Shown: positions 35,039-45,603 of the stretch, in pieces
How positions within the stretch are numbered: position 1 is the first letter of the stretch
How the letters are laid out: each line of letters opens with the position of its first letter
NCBI GenBank assembly: GCA_002221725.1
Contig: NJFT01000133.1
Span: 1 to 64,000, forward strand
Source: Scedosporium boydii
Taxonomy: Eukaryota > Ascomycota > Sordariomycetes > Microascales > Microascaceae
Direction: 5' to 3'
Length of the DNA: 64,000 bases
The notes under the pieces: model-generated
Seen by the model: the letters and a program-made list of their open reading frames with translations, nothing else
What the model was told of the DNA's origin: nothing
Database searches by the model: none
Translations under genes and position numbers: made by a program

Positions 35039-37390
35039 TCACTCATCCATCAACTCCTGCAACAAAGTCTTCCTCGGCACCTTCCTCCTCCCCTTCGACC
35101 TCCTCTCACCACCCGAGCCACTCTTATCCACCGCATCCTTAAGCCCATGCCCATCGTACCCAATCTCAATGACCTTGGGCTTGGTCTCCCTCGCCCTCCT
35201 AGCCCTAACACCGCCATCATCCGGCACCTCAGCGCCCCTACCCAGCCTCACCTTGCGATCCATTCGCGTCTTAGCACCAAGCGCCCAAAGGTCCCCCCAT
35301 TTCGCCTTGCGCGCGTCGCGGTATGCCTGGTGCCCGTAGCTCTGCGGCACGATCCACCGCTCGATCCTGCCGGCCGGCGTGCAGAGGTCAAGAAGCACGT
35401 GGCCGTGGCGCTTAAGCGGCGGCGAGACGTTCCGCGGCAGCGAGAGCGTGTGAGGACGATCCTCCTCCGCGGCGTCGGCGTAGCCCTCGAAGGCCCTGTC
35501 CACGGCCTCTTTACCCTGCTGGACGGAGGCCGGGAGGGACACGCCGCGCTGGATGGCGACGTAGCTGAACTCGACGTCGTCATGGTTGCGGTCCTTGCCA
35601 TCCATGATCCTGTGCAGGAACGGCGGGCGGATGAACCGCTGGCTGAAGGAGCAGACGTCCTTACGGCCCGATGATTTGCCGGGGATACGGTACATGGGAC
35701 ACTGCTTGTGGTTCGTGCAGGGGGCGACAATCATGCCTGGTTCGCGGACCTTTTGAAAGGACGGGTGCACGCCTTCAAGGTCGGGCTGGGAGTTGGGGTG
35801 GAGGATGTACTCGTCGAGGAGTTTGGCGCGGACGTCGGCGACGGCTTCGAAGCCGCGCGGGTGGCCCTTTTCGAGGACGATCAGGACGCCGCCTTCCGGG
35901 GAGAGGAGGGACCAGAGGTTGTTGAGGATGGCCTTGCGGCGGTGGCCTTCGGGCATTTGGAGAAGGAGGTGGGATGCGAGGATGACGTCGTAGGTCTTTC
36001 TAGGCTGCGGAACCTCGGGGGCATCGAGAAGCTTCTCGGCGTTGTCGGCGGAGTGGTGGTAATCGGGCAGGCGGGGGAGGAATGTCGTGCTCTCGAGAAA
36101 ACGGGATACTCGCTGCCGTAGATTGTCCGACCCGATGATCGTCGTCTTCTTCCCGGGCGGGTGTGCGCCCTTCGCCAAGCCCTCATCTCGCATGACGTCC
36201 CACTCAGCGTTGATGATGTCCTGCCAGGCAGCCAATCCGGCGCCACCGCTTCCAGCATCCAAGACCCTCGGGCCCTCGCCTTCGTTTCGGGCAAGCAATC
36301 CTCGAATCCATTCGGTGCCGAGCCGTTTCCGTACCTCGACGAGAACGCTCCTGGATGCTGCGTACATCTGTGGGAGGTATGTGGAAATGAAGACATCGGC
36401 GTCAATCTCGGACATGCGGTGATGGCCCGCCTGCAAAGACATGGGCAGCATGGGCCTGTTTCTCTGGCCCGACGGCGTAATGGCCGAGTCTGGAAGTCCC
36501 GGGCCACCGTAAGCCTTCTCCGCCGCCTGCTTGACGTGCGTAAGGTCGGTTCTCGTGAGGAGTCTGGCGATGGGCTCGACAAAAGAATACTTGGGTATTT
36601 GTACAGTCGACGGCCTGGGCCCGAAGTGGCCCTCTTCCGTGAGCGGGTGCGATCGGGACCGGGGACCGAATCCTTCGATATCTACATCGTCGTACTCGGG
36701 TCTGTATTCGTTCTCGTAGTGCTCTTCGACCTCTTGGAGGAGATCAACCGCCCTAGACTTCCTCATCTCCGCCTCCTCGGTTTCGTATGACTTGGCCTTC
36801 TCGGCAGCAATCTTGAAATCATTTTCCAACTTCATCAACGCGTCATACTCTCGCTTACTCCTAGCCACAATGCCAACGTAGCCATCGCCGCGCTCGGGGA
36901 ACTGCTCGCCAGCATCGGACATGCCGTCTTCCGTCATCAGCGTACCCGTCGTCTTTACGCTGTTGTCGCCGTAGCTCGTCTCGGCGTAGTTCCCCGACAT
37001 GTCGGCGTGATGGGGTATGCCAACGTCGTCGGGATCCGTTTCGCGCAGTGGGGGGCCGTAGAGACGCTCGTAGAGCTTGTACTCCTCGTCGGTCAGGTAC
37101 CCTTTCGGTAGCGTGTCTCGGAATCGTTGTTTCGCATCGCGCACAACTTTCTCGATATTTTCTGGCTGGCTCGACGTGAGGTCCGTTCCGGTACCCTCCG
37201 GGGATCGAGATTGCTGGTTCTCGGTCGAGTAGTGGCGGATCGGAGCGATCCTGCGAGCGACAATGGAGCTCCTGAGAGTTCGTTGGCGGAGTGGTAGGCG
37301 TAGTCCCCCGCCGTGGTTAAGCTCAAGGACGCCCAAACGGGCTGTCCTACATATGGGACATATGCTCCGCGCACCCCTAGCCGCTAACAT
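35039..37390 (-). CDS. Mitochondrial small-ribosome factor RSM22/METTL17-like
   Basis: An S-adenosylmethionine-methyltransferase-fold protein needed for assembly of the mitochondrial small ribosomal subunit. A single exon encodes about 783 aa. The ATG at 37390 starts a basic presequence (MLAARGARSICPICRTARLG) typical of mitochondrial import. A charged N-terminal region of about 270 residues precedes the Rsm22 domain. The methyltransferase loop is GPRVLDAGSGGAGLAAW, and KTYDVILASHLLLQMPEGHR follows. Clustered Cys in APCTNHKQCPMYR and DVCSFSQR match the metal or Fe-S-binding Cys set reported for METTL17-type proteins. The C-terminus is basic (RRSKGRRKVPRK). The gene is longer than bacterial members, as usual in fungi. 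It is convergent with the QPRTase gene. Confidence 0.87.
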   Translation of the reverse strand: MLAARGARSICPICRTARLGVLELNHGGGLRLPLRQRTLRSSIVARRIAPIRHYSTENQQSRSPEGTGTDLTSSQPENIEKVVRDAKQRFRDTLPKGYLTDEEYKLYERLYGPPLRETDPDDVGIPHHADMSGNYAETSYGDNSVKTTGTLMTEDGMSDAGEQFPERGDGYVGIVARSKREYDALMKLENDFKIAAEKAKSYETEEAEMRKSRAVDLLQEVEEHYENEYRPEYDDVDIEGFGPRSRSHPLTEEGHFGPRPSTVQIPKYSFVEPIARLLTRTDLTHVKQAAEKAYGGPGLPDSAITPSGQRNRPMLPMSLQAGHHRMSEIDADVFISTYLPQMYAASRSVLVEVRKRLGTEWIRGLLARNEGEGPRVLDAGSGGAGLAAWQDIINAEWDVMRDEGLAKGAHPPGKKTTIIGSDNLRQRVSRFLESTTFLPRLPDYHHSADNAEKLLDAPEVPQPRKTYDVILASHLLLQMPEGHRRKAILNNLWSLLSPEGGVLIVLEKGHPRGFEAVADVRAKLLDEYILHPNSQPDLEGVHPSFQKVREPGMIVAPCTNHKQCPMYRIPGKSSGRKDVCSFSQRFIRPPFLHRIMDGKDRNHDDVEFSYVAIQRGVSLPASVQQGKEAVDRAFEGYADAAEEDRPHTLSLPRNVSPPLKRHGHVLLDLCTPAGRIERWIVPQSYGHQAYRDARKAKWGDLWALGAKTRMDRKVRLGRGAEVPDDGGVRARRARETKPKVIEIGYDGHGLKDAVDKSGSGGERRSKGRRKVPRKTLLQELMDE

Positions 37391-37839
37391 GGTGAATAAC
37401 TGGGAGCAATGGCGAGATTGGCGATTCAATGAGAATCTCCGAGTCGCAACTTTCTGGTCCCAAAATATTCTTGATAAGAGGCGAATCAGGTCACGTGGTT
37501 CCTTATCGTCCTCTCATCTCGCAAGAATTACCAACGCGATAACCTGCGAGTGCGCCACTAGCGTGTTGCTCCTAAGTGTAACCTCAGGCTTGACTTTGTG
37601 ATGGAGAGAGATGCATATTGTGATCTTGGCTTCTAGGTCGATGATAGCCTGTTGCTCCTTGAGCATCTTCAATCCACAGGAAATGGGGATATAGACAAGA
37701 GACGAATACAAAAGGTTTACAGTTGTGACGCTTATATGAATACATTATGCTTGGTGCTGCCCATCCGTTTAATCGTGTCAAAACATTAAAAATGAAAAAT
37801 GAAAGAAAACCACCCATATCCACTCCATCGCAAACCCAC
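37391..37839. other. Gap between RSM22 and the thioredoxin-like gene
   Basis: About 450 bp holding the RSM22 promoter and the 3' flank of the thioredoxin gene. No gene recognised. Confidence 0.5.
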
Positions 37840-38682
37840 TCACTCCTCGTGCCCCAGGTCCGCAAACGTCCGATACGCAGCTCTAGGTCCCTGCCTCGTC
37901 GCCGGTACTGTCCCACGCTGGCTACCCGTCTGCAGCGCAGGCCCCTGCGGTTTCGGGCTGACGACATTGAATCTAGAATTCTGCGCAGCCATGTACGGAT
38001 CGAACTAAAAACCGAGCAAAATAACAAACAGCCATCTAGTTAGCCGACGACTTCCCCCCAAATAACCAGGTGATGACACGTGCCGATAGCAAAGAGGCAA
38101 AGTACAGCCCGCCGAAGAGGACGACCGAGCTGAGGATGGAGCTAAAGTCGAAACCGGCGGGCTGCGCGTTGCCGTTTCCGAGGGTGCGGCCGGGAGACTT
38201 GAAGTACTCGCCGGGGGTCCCTTGGTCCTTGAGCTTGAGGGCTTCGTTTATGGCGGTGCCGAGGGCGGCGGGGTTGGCGCCGCGGATGGTGTTGATGGCT
38301 TTGCCGCAGTGGAAGATGATGAAGGTGGGCATGGCGCTGACGCCGTGGGAGCGGGAGATGGAGGAGTGGCTGTCGACGTTGACCTTGCAGAAGGCAACTT
38401 TCTTGGGGACGGAGTATTCCTTGGCGAGGCGCTCGAAGGTCGGTGCGATCATTTTGCAGGGGCCGCACCAGTCGGCGTAGACTATAGAAGAAGGATACAT
38501 GTGTTAGCTAGCGAAGGAGCGAGGAGGGATGGCGGGGGAGATGTGAGGCGATTTGTCCAGGATTTTAGAGTGGCCAGGACCTGGGATGGTTCGGGTTACA
38601 TACAGTCGGCGATGACGACATTGTGGGTTTTGAGGATATCTTCCCACTGCGCGGAGGAACCGATGCTGATGGGGCCAGACAT
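37840..38682 (-). CDS. Membrane-anchored thioredoxin-like protein, three exons, last intron probably GC-AG
   Basis: A thioredoxin-fold protein with an intact redox site. Exon 1 (38682-38604) encodes MSGPISIGSSAQWEDIL; exon 2 (38481-38084) begins FYADWCGPCKMIAPTFERL and holds the cis-Pro in SAMPTFIIF. Read straight on, exon 2 stops at 38036, but that TAG overlaps a perfect CTAAC branch site. A downstream stretch (38004-37840), after a TTTTAG acceptor, encodes FDPYMAAQNSRFNVVSPKPQ and ends RTFADLGHEE in the same frame. I therefore place an intron 38083-38005 with donor GCACGT, giving about 213 aa. A hydrophobic segment (SSVVLFGGLYFASLLS) precedes the junction. A GT donor six bases further on (GTCATC) is also in frame but weaker. 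The role beyond disulfide exchange is unknown. Confidence 0.85.
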
Positions 38683-39399
38683 GTTGAATCAGATGTGTGT
38701 GTGGTTGCGACGGAGTTGGAAGATGACAGGTTGACGATGCGAGAGCAACAATTGTCATTATCTTTAATCGGAAGGAACCAGTGGTCAATGCAACATCCCG
38801 GTGTAGTATATTACTTAATCAACAACACCATCAAATCCACTGGTTCATGTTCCCTTATAAATCCAAGTCGACGCGGAAGAAACAATGATATCAAACACTT
38901 CGAGGCTACCTAGACTCGACATGAGCTCATGTGCTCCGAATCCGAGGAAACCAGCCGCTAAGTAAGTAGGGGAAAGAAGCGCGGGGAGAAGGTTCGCAAA
39001 ATAATCGTAAATTGGTCGACGCGACGTCTCTCCCCGTGGGAACTCGACTCTTTCCAACAGTCTCGAGGGCTCTTTCCCGATCTGTGAAAACATCATGTCG
39101 TTCTCTCTTTAGGTCTTGCCTTCCTTATTTCCTTCCTTGTGGTGCAAGCCAAACTTTGTAATGCCCAGTCGCACCTGCCCTATACTAAACCAGACCATTA
39201 GCCAGGCCCAGAGCTGCTATGCCAACCCATTGTCGTTAACTTGTAGTGCTGCGCCCGCTAGACTTTTCAAGCAAGGCACATACATGCTGCGAGCCTTACT
39301 CCTCCCGCATTCTCTCTCAAAACATCAACAAACACCTTTCTTCTCCTCATCGCGATCCATGATACCTATCAACAACCATTCTCTCACAACACGCACAGA
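38683..39399. other. Divergent intergenic region
   Basis: About 700 bp between the minus-strand thioredoxin gene and the plus-strand orphan gene, so a shared upstream region. No other feature recognised. Confidence 0.55.
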
Positions 39400-40591
39400 A
39401 TGGAGAGCAAAAAAGAAAATTTAGTCGGCCGGCTTGACCAGCTGTCTATCCGACCGACGACGCCTCCTTTGACAACATCGAATGGAACCTCGCTCGATTC
39501 CTTCACGCTATCTAAGGATGCAACCATTCGCAAGAGCCATTCATCAAACATTGATATTATCCTCGACGAACTTCAGAGACGTCGCAGAGGACAACCTCAG
39601 CAAGAGTCGGATTGGTTATGCTTCCGACTCACAATTGAGGAATTTGACACTCTCGAAGCCAGTATCAGAACTGACAAGGACTTGTATAGCTTCGTTTCCA
39701 ACGAAGTCAAGTATGTCTTTCGCTGTTTTTCCTGCTTCTGTCGTTTGCGTGGTATTTGCTAATCCCATTAGGTACGATTACTTCCCTCGACTCTCCCAGT
39801 TCGTCTTAAGAATGCCAGGTGTTCTTCACGAGTTTGTCTATAGTCAAGTTGAGACCCGGATTACAGACCAATTGGCCGTAATAAGGCAAGGAGATGATCC
39901 AGAAGCCGCAGACTTCGCCCGTCTGGTGGCAAAAACGGGAAGCTGTCTGTTCGACCTCGGGCCACGGCGACACCACTTTCCGGATTCATCGTTTGGCCAT
40001 GACGATGCTGACAACCCCACTGTTGTAATTGAAGTATCGCACTCGCAGAAGCGCAAAGACCTGCCGTTTCTGGCAGACGATTACATCTTGGGGTCGAATG
40101 GGAGTATCCAGGTTGTCATCGGTATCGATCTTGAATACCGGGAGAACAAGGGGCAAGAGGCAAAGGTTCTCCTCTGGAGACCAGCACACGTTGAACAAGA
40201 CGGAGTCGTCAAGCTGGCAGCTGCCCAGAAGTTCGAGAAAATCTTCCGAGCAGCTGATGGCAGCTTGGTCAATGGGGACCAGACCCTCTCTCTCCAGCTC
40301 AAGGACTTTGGAGACAAGGCCGCTTATCCTAGAATCGACAATCTCCCTGGGGAGATTACTATTTCATTCGAAGAACTGCACTCTTTTGTTGAAAGAGGCG
40401 AAAAGAAAAGAAATCGGGCCAAAACGCGGGGCCGGAGCCAACTCAATGCCCTGCCACATAAAGAACGCGCAAGATCGCCCTCAGAACAACTTCGCTCTCC
40501 GGACGAGAAACGTTTTCAGCGGCTTGAAGACCAAATAGAGCAACGCCTTGACAATGAGGATGGCGACTATGTTTGTTTAGAAACTAAGTAA
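39400..40591 (+). CDS. Unknown protein with PD-(D/E)XK (Uma2-like) core pattern
   Basis: I do not recognise an established function. Exons 39400-39710 and 39772-40591 (intron 61 nt) join to about 376 aa. The N-terminal 60 residues are Ser/Thr-rich and probably disordered. The central part contains PTVVIEVSHSQKRKDL near residues 186-201, then LADDYILGSNGSIQVVIGIDLEY. This order of a strand ending in Glu, a short helix, a Tyr, and a second hydrophobic strand ending in Asp resembles the P-D-x-x-x-E-V core of Uma2-type PD-(D/E)XK nucleases. The usual Asp after Pro is Thr and the usual Lys is not obvious, so it may be inactive or diverged. The C-terminus is basic (KKRNRAKTRGRSQ), then charged. Nuclease fold is inference; the coding call itself is strong. 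Confidence 0.8.
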
Positions 40592-41284
40592 AGAAAGAAA
40601 GTGAGCTATTACTTGGTAAGAAAGACAAGTTCTTAGACACGGCTGTATAAGTCTATTTTAAGATGCTTAAAGTGGCTATCCTTGTGGCTGCCAGGAAGAG
40701 TGGTCTATATGCATCGACACATGAACCATACAACCAACTACTTCGTACACCAGACAAGCATCTTACTGTACCCTGTACCACCCACTCGTCACTACTGACA
40801 TACAGAAGATTATAGTTGGTTGGCCAACCCGATTTAACTATCTACCACACTGCTAAATCCTCCAACCCATCTCCCAATTCCTAAGGCAACGATCCTTTTT
40901 GGAGACTCCATCCCCGCCTTCCAAAATCGATATCATCATTGCCAAGCTTGCAAAGTGCCACGGGCGCCGACTTTGTAGAATCCAGAGTGGCGGACAGTCA
41001 ATCTTAGCCATGGAGAGATATCCAGTCTCCAAGAGGCGACTGAGTAGAGAAGGACCGGACTTCGTGAGAGGACTTTCAGCGTCTGCTCGTCATCATAAAC
41101 AGAAGGCGGTGAATAAGCTAAAATTCTGCCGGTCATTTTCTCCCCACACAACTAAGCTACCGCCATTTTTATTTTTCCTCCAGCATTTTTTTCTAGAGGG
41201 GGAATCTCTGCAGCAATTTTGTATACAAATCAACCCGGAATTTTCGGATCATTTCAGCGTTCACCTGCCCAATTGCTATCAAAG
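40592..41284. other. Intergenic region upstream of the SPOUT methyltransferase
   Basis: A perfect TACTTCGTA element lies at 40739-40747. The frame of the downstream gene is open back to about 40900 with an ATG at 41010, but this extension is not protein-like and is more likely leader. Confidence 0.5.
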
Positions 41285-42536
41285 ATGTCGCGATTCGAAC
41301 GAGCCAACAAGGTTAATATATCAAGACGACGGCCCCGAACCGAAGAGTAGAAACTCGGATGCTAACCCCATCCAGAAGCGCAAGGTAGCTCACGAAGACG
41401 AGGAGCCTGGAAAGACAGCATGGAAGCCCTCAGCTATGTTTACGCCCATCGAGGGCGGTAGGCAGTGGACCTTGTCAGTGGCGTTCGCAGCCAGCGTTCT
41501 CAAAGAGTAATTGACTTCTTAACCCATCCGCCCCTCGAAGAGTTTCAGGAATCCGTTATGCTAACTTTGGACATTGGCTGGTTCTATTAGCACATTTTCC
41601 GCCGATCAACAAATCGCCATTCCCGGCCGGATAGGACGCGCCCTCGCCGTCTTCAACGTCGACGAGGTTATTGTGTACGACGATAGTCCCAGGGAGGAAA
41701 GGCCCAGGAGGGTCGATCCCGCGAGCTACACCGCCGACACCGACCCCTGCCACTTCCTCTCACACGTCCTCTCGTACCTCGAGACACCTCCTTTCATGCG
41801 CAAGGCGCTGTTCCCACTTCACCAGAATCTCAGGCTAGCTGGGAAGCTCCCCAGCTTGGACATGCCTCACCACCCGCATCCTAGGGAGTGGATTCCTTAC
41901 AGGGAGGGTGTTACCATTTCCAGGCCAAAGGGCAAGACTGGGTAAGTTAAAAAGAGAGAGATAACCGACAGCTCCAATTGCTTCCCACACAAAACGAAAA
42001 CTCTAACAAATCCATCAAGAACCCTCGTCGACGTCGGCCTCGACGAACCCGTAACAATACAAGACTCAATCCCCCCCAACACCCGCCTAACCCTCCACTT
42101 CCCCACCGAAACCACCTCCACCCCCGAAGCCGTGCACCCCTCCGCCCCGCGCACCGAAGGCGGCTACTACTGGGGCTTCAGCGTCCGGCGCAGCGCCTCC
42201 CTCTCCTCCGTCTTCACCGAGAGCCCCTACGAGGACGGCTACGACGTTAGCATCGGCACCTCGGAGCGCGGGCAGACCGTCGATCGCGCCTTCCCGCCCA
42301 GCAAGATCCCCGATTTCAAGCACCTGCTCGTCGTGTTTGGCGGGCCCAAGGGCATCGAGTACGCGGCGGGGAACGATGAGGAGTTGGGGAAGATGCTGGA
42401 GGAGGGGACGAGGACGAGGGAGTTGTTTGATTATTGGATTAATGTTTTGCCGAGGCAGGGGAGTCGGACGATAAGGACGGATGAGGCGGTTTTTATTGGG
42501 TTGACTGCGTTGGGGAGGTTGTTTGAGGAGGAGTGA
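41285..42536 (+). CDS. SPOUT-domain RNA methyltransferase (SPOUT1/C9orf114-like, formerly DUF171)
   Basis: A putative knotted SPOUT methyltransferase acting on RNA. The solid part is three exons: up to 41506, 41591-41941 and 42020-42536 (introns 84 and 78 nt). It starts with RQWTLSVAFAASVLKD, then IPGRIGRALAVFNVDEVIVYDD, SYLETPPFMRKALFP, SLDMPHHPH and FREGV-like YREGVTISRP. After the second junction come TLVDVGLDEPV, GGYYWGFSVR and GYDVSIGTSERG. The knot strands LLVVFGGPKGIEYA and ELFDYWINVLPRQGSRTIRTDEAVFIGL close it. The N-terminus is unresolved: the ATG at 41285 begins a plausible basic start (MSRFERANKVNISRRPR) but is one base out of frame with the rest and meets a stop at 41348. The start given is therefore tentative. 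Confidence 0.85.
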
Positions 42537-42860
42537 TTTTTATCTCACTGTTGATTTGCTTGCCTGAGCGTGAGGTTGTGCTTCTAGAGAGGAACGAGGA
42601 TACCCTGGACCACAAACATTATGAGAGTGACAGTGGACATTTAGCACAATACGAAAAAGAATCACCGGTTTCGTTTCCAAAGAAATGCAGTTCCGATTTC
42701 AAGGCAATAAACATTTACAATTATATATAATAGAAGGAGAAGCTCTCAGCCAACCCCCTATCTCTCTATATGTACCTAAAAAAGAGTCTCTCAACAAATC
42801 GCAAAAAAATACAAAAAAATACAAAAAAAAGACAATTACATCCTATCCCGTCATTGTCTC
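42537..42860. other. Convergent gap with A-rich stretch
   Basis: The 3' ends of the SPOUT gene and the GH55 gene meet here. The right half is A-rich (several A6-A7 runs at 42775-42835). No gene. Confidence 0.6.
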
Positions 42861-45603
42861 TCAAGCATCATGGTACACCGCTATCGTGTCGACGAAGCCG
42901 GCAGTGTTATTGCTCGCGAAAGCAATGTCCTCGCCATACCTCGTAATCATCCGCACCGTGCCAATGGTGTTGAGGTTGTAAGTGTTGAGGCGGGTGGTGC
43001 CGCCGGGGGAAGGATGAGTTCCGTTGTGGCCAGGAGAAGGGTGGGTTCCATTGTGTCCATGGCCGCCGCCTCCGTGATGACCACCTCCGTTTCCTCCGTG
43101 GCCGCCGTGACCACCGTGGCCATGGCCGCAGCTGCCTCGCTTCCTGATAGACTTCGACCCTACAACCTCAAAGATCCTCTGCTGACACTCGGTACCCGAG
43201 GTAGGCTGGCAGCAATCGGTGCTGTAATTGTTAAAGAACGAGTACAACCCGGCACCGAAGATGACCAGATCCTTCGAACGGATAACCCTAAGACCCCAAG
43301 CCATCTCGCAAGGGACACCAGCAGGCACACCAGCGCAGCTCTTGGCAAAATCGGGATCCTGGAGGGAGGAAACGGGAGGGAAGGGCACGCTAGCAGGAGG
43401 ATTGGGCTGATAGTAAGGGGTCTCGGATTGGATCTGGGCCAGGTAGATGTCCCGCGTGTTGACGAACTGGTACTGGTAGAGAACGTGGTGCTCGGATCCT
43501 GAACCGCTGATGAAAATACGGCCCTTCTCGGCCTCGACGAGGATTCCGCGTCCGGCGAAGACGGTGATCTGCGTGTAGTTGGGGTCCTCGAGGTCGTGGT
43601 CGGCAACCCAGACCCAGCAGTTCTCGTTGTAGAGGCCCCCAGCGGACTTGGTGATGTGAAGCGAAATGTACGCGGCGATGCACTCCTCGTTGACGACGTT
43701 GCTCTCCGTGGGAGTGGTGGGGCACTGAGAGAGCTGGAGGTCCGTCCCCGCGAAACCGCCAATGCGGACGTGAACATCCCACATGCCCGAGGGCTCGCCG
43801 GGAGAGTACAGGTTCCACTCGATGAGCTTGGCGCCTGCCGTGGCACTGCGGGTCGAAACAATGGTGTCAGACCACTCGACGCGGCCCTTGTCGCCAGCGT
43901 TGCCGACACGGATGACGGCGCGGGGCTTGTTGATGTCGGAGAACTTGGGGCCAGCGCCGACGATGACGGATGCGAGGGCTTCGCCGACGATGCGGGCGCC
44001 GGCGGGGATGGTGACGGTGTCGGTGACGACGTAGGTGCCTGCATCGATGAAGGCCACGAGGTCAGTGCCGGCGACGTGGGCGAAAAGGTCGTTGAGAGCG
44101 GCGGTCGCATCTTGGAGGCCGTCTCCACTGGCGCCGAAGGTGCGGATGGAGACGAACTTAGAGGCGGGGACGTCGGCATAGGTGGGCTAAAAGGAATGTT
44201 AGATAAGGCATGTACACGCAGGGAGAAATGTATAGATGATGTAGAATGAGTACGGACCTTGGACTTTTCGTAGTACTTGTCGCCGTCGAGGAGAGCAGCC
44301 GGGCGAGGGAAGTACTTGCTGTCGCTACCAGTGTAGACCTTGGGTCCCTTGTAGTCATAGAGATGACCCTGAAAAAAAAAAAAAAAAAAAAAAAGTCAGC
44401 TCACAGCGTTCTCCGCTGACGGTCTTCACAGACACGCGATTTGGGGGCGAAGGGTTTCAAAAACTTACATCGGCATAACCCTCGATCCAAGTTTGGCCAG
44501 CTGAGTCACCAGGAATAACGACACCCTTGGGGCCAGTAAGAATAGTAGTCACGGTATCAAACGAGACATTCTCCAAGACGAGCGAACCCGCGGCCTTGGG
44601 AGTAGTGTTATCACCATCTCGCTTGGTCCTGATGGCCTCACCAACCCTCGTGAACTCGCTGTCAAGAATGGTGAGAGAAGCAGTATTGGTATCGACAACA
44701 TCAATACCGACCTCGCAGTCCTCAACAACAAGCGACTTGTAAGTCCAGCCCCAATCCCAAAGCTGGCTGATAGCAGTCTGGCAGCCGTAGAACTGAAGGT
44801 TCCTAGCAGTGTACTGCTGGTTGCCCAACCGAGCACCAATAGAACCACCACGGAAAACGAGATCGTTCAACAGGCCGCCGGAACCCTCCTCGATCAACAT
44901 ACCGACATGCTTCGTGCCAGGGGCGGAGGAGAGGCGGAACTCGACGTTGGTGAGAGATGTGGCCTGGGACGAGGGCCAGTGAAGACCGACGGCATCAGCG
45001 GAGGCGGGGATGGCGGTGGTGTCGATGATGATGTTGTGCAGCTGGCGGAAGAAGACATTGACGGCGATCCAGGCGAGGCCATCAGCGCCATAGCGGTTGC
45101 CATCGATGACGCCGAGAGTGGTGGTAGTAGGGAAGTTAGCGGAGGCCTTGATCACGGGGCGGTCGGTCGGGTCGCCAATGATTTGGGTATAGTAGTAGTC
45201 GATGATGGAGTTGGAGACGAGGTAGGTGCTATGGTGAAGTAGTTAGCAACGCCTGGCTCGGAGATTTCTTTACGTCTCCACCCCCGTTTGTGAACAAGAA
45301 GATTCATAATGAGAAAGCGACGTACCCAGGAGGGAAGTAGACCACAGCAGGGGACGTCGTCGACTGTTTACACTCCTGTGGCGCACACCTGCCACCGGAG
45401 CTAATGGCCAGGTTGATGGCTTCGGTATCATCGGTCACGCCATCTCCCACCGCGCCGAAATCCTTGACGTTGCGGAAGACCTTATACTCGGGATCGGAAT
45501 GGTATGGCGCCTTGCCCTGGTGAGCGATGTCCTCCAACCAGTAGGCAGCGACGCCCCGGACAGCAAGTGTTGCCGCCCAGAAGAGCGAGGTGGACAGACG
45601 CAT
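42861..45603 (-). CDS. Secreted GH55 exo-beta-1,3-glucanase
   Basis: Hydrolyses beta-1,3-glucan of the wall or laminarin outside the cell. Exons 45603-45326, 45228-44469, 44368-44258 and 44186-42861 join to about 824 aa; introns are 97, 100 and 71 nt. A signal peptide (MRLSTSLFWAATLAVRGVAA) is followed by YWLEDIAHQGKAPY. Each of the two beta-helix lobes starts with the pectate-lyase-like motif: VKDFGAVGDGVTDDTEAI and IRTFGASGDGLQDATAAL. GH55 hallmarks ADGLAWIAVNVFFRQLHN, CEMAWGLRVI and YSFFNNYSTDCC are present. Unusually, a Gly/His-rich insert near residues 728-770 contains two copies of HNGTHPSPG, between the last lobe and the conserved ending NTIGTVRMITRYG. Intron 2 has a 23-nt T run directly before its acceptor. 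An in-frame upstream ATG at 45651 was not used because it would mask the signal peptide. Confidence 0.93.
44372..44394. repeat. A23 tract next to a GH55 splice acceptor
   Basis: Twenty-three A on the plus strand, read as T23 in the GH55 transcript, two bases before the exon 3 boundary; it acts as an extreme polypyrimidine tract. Confidence 0.9.

Noticed and set aside
38036..38083. Stop at 38036 as the end of the thioredoxin-like gene
   Set aside because: The stop overlaps a CTAAC branch site and a good acceptor and protein-like exon follow, so I read this segment as intron.
43160..44179. 339-codon minus-strand frame rich in Ser and Pro
   Set aside because: Out-of-frame shadow of GH55 exon 4, which encodes clear GH55 blocks in its own frame.
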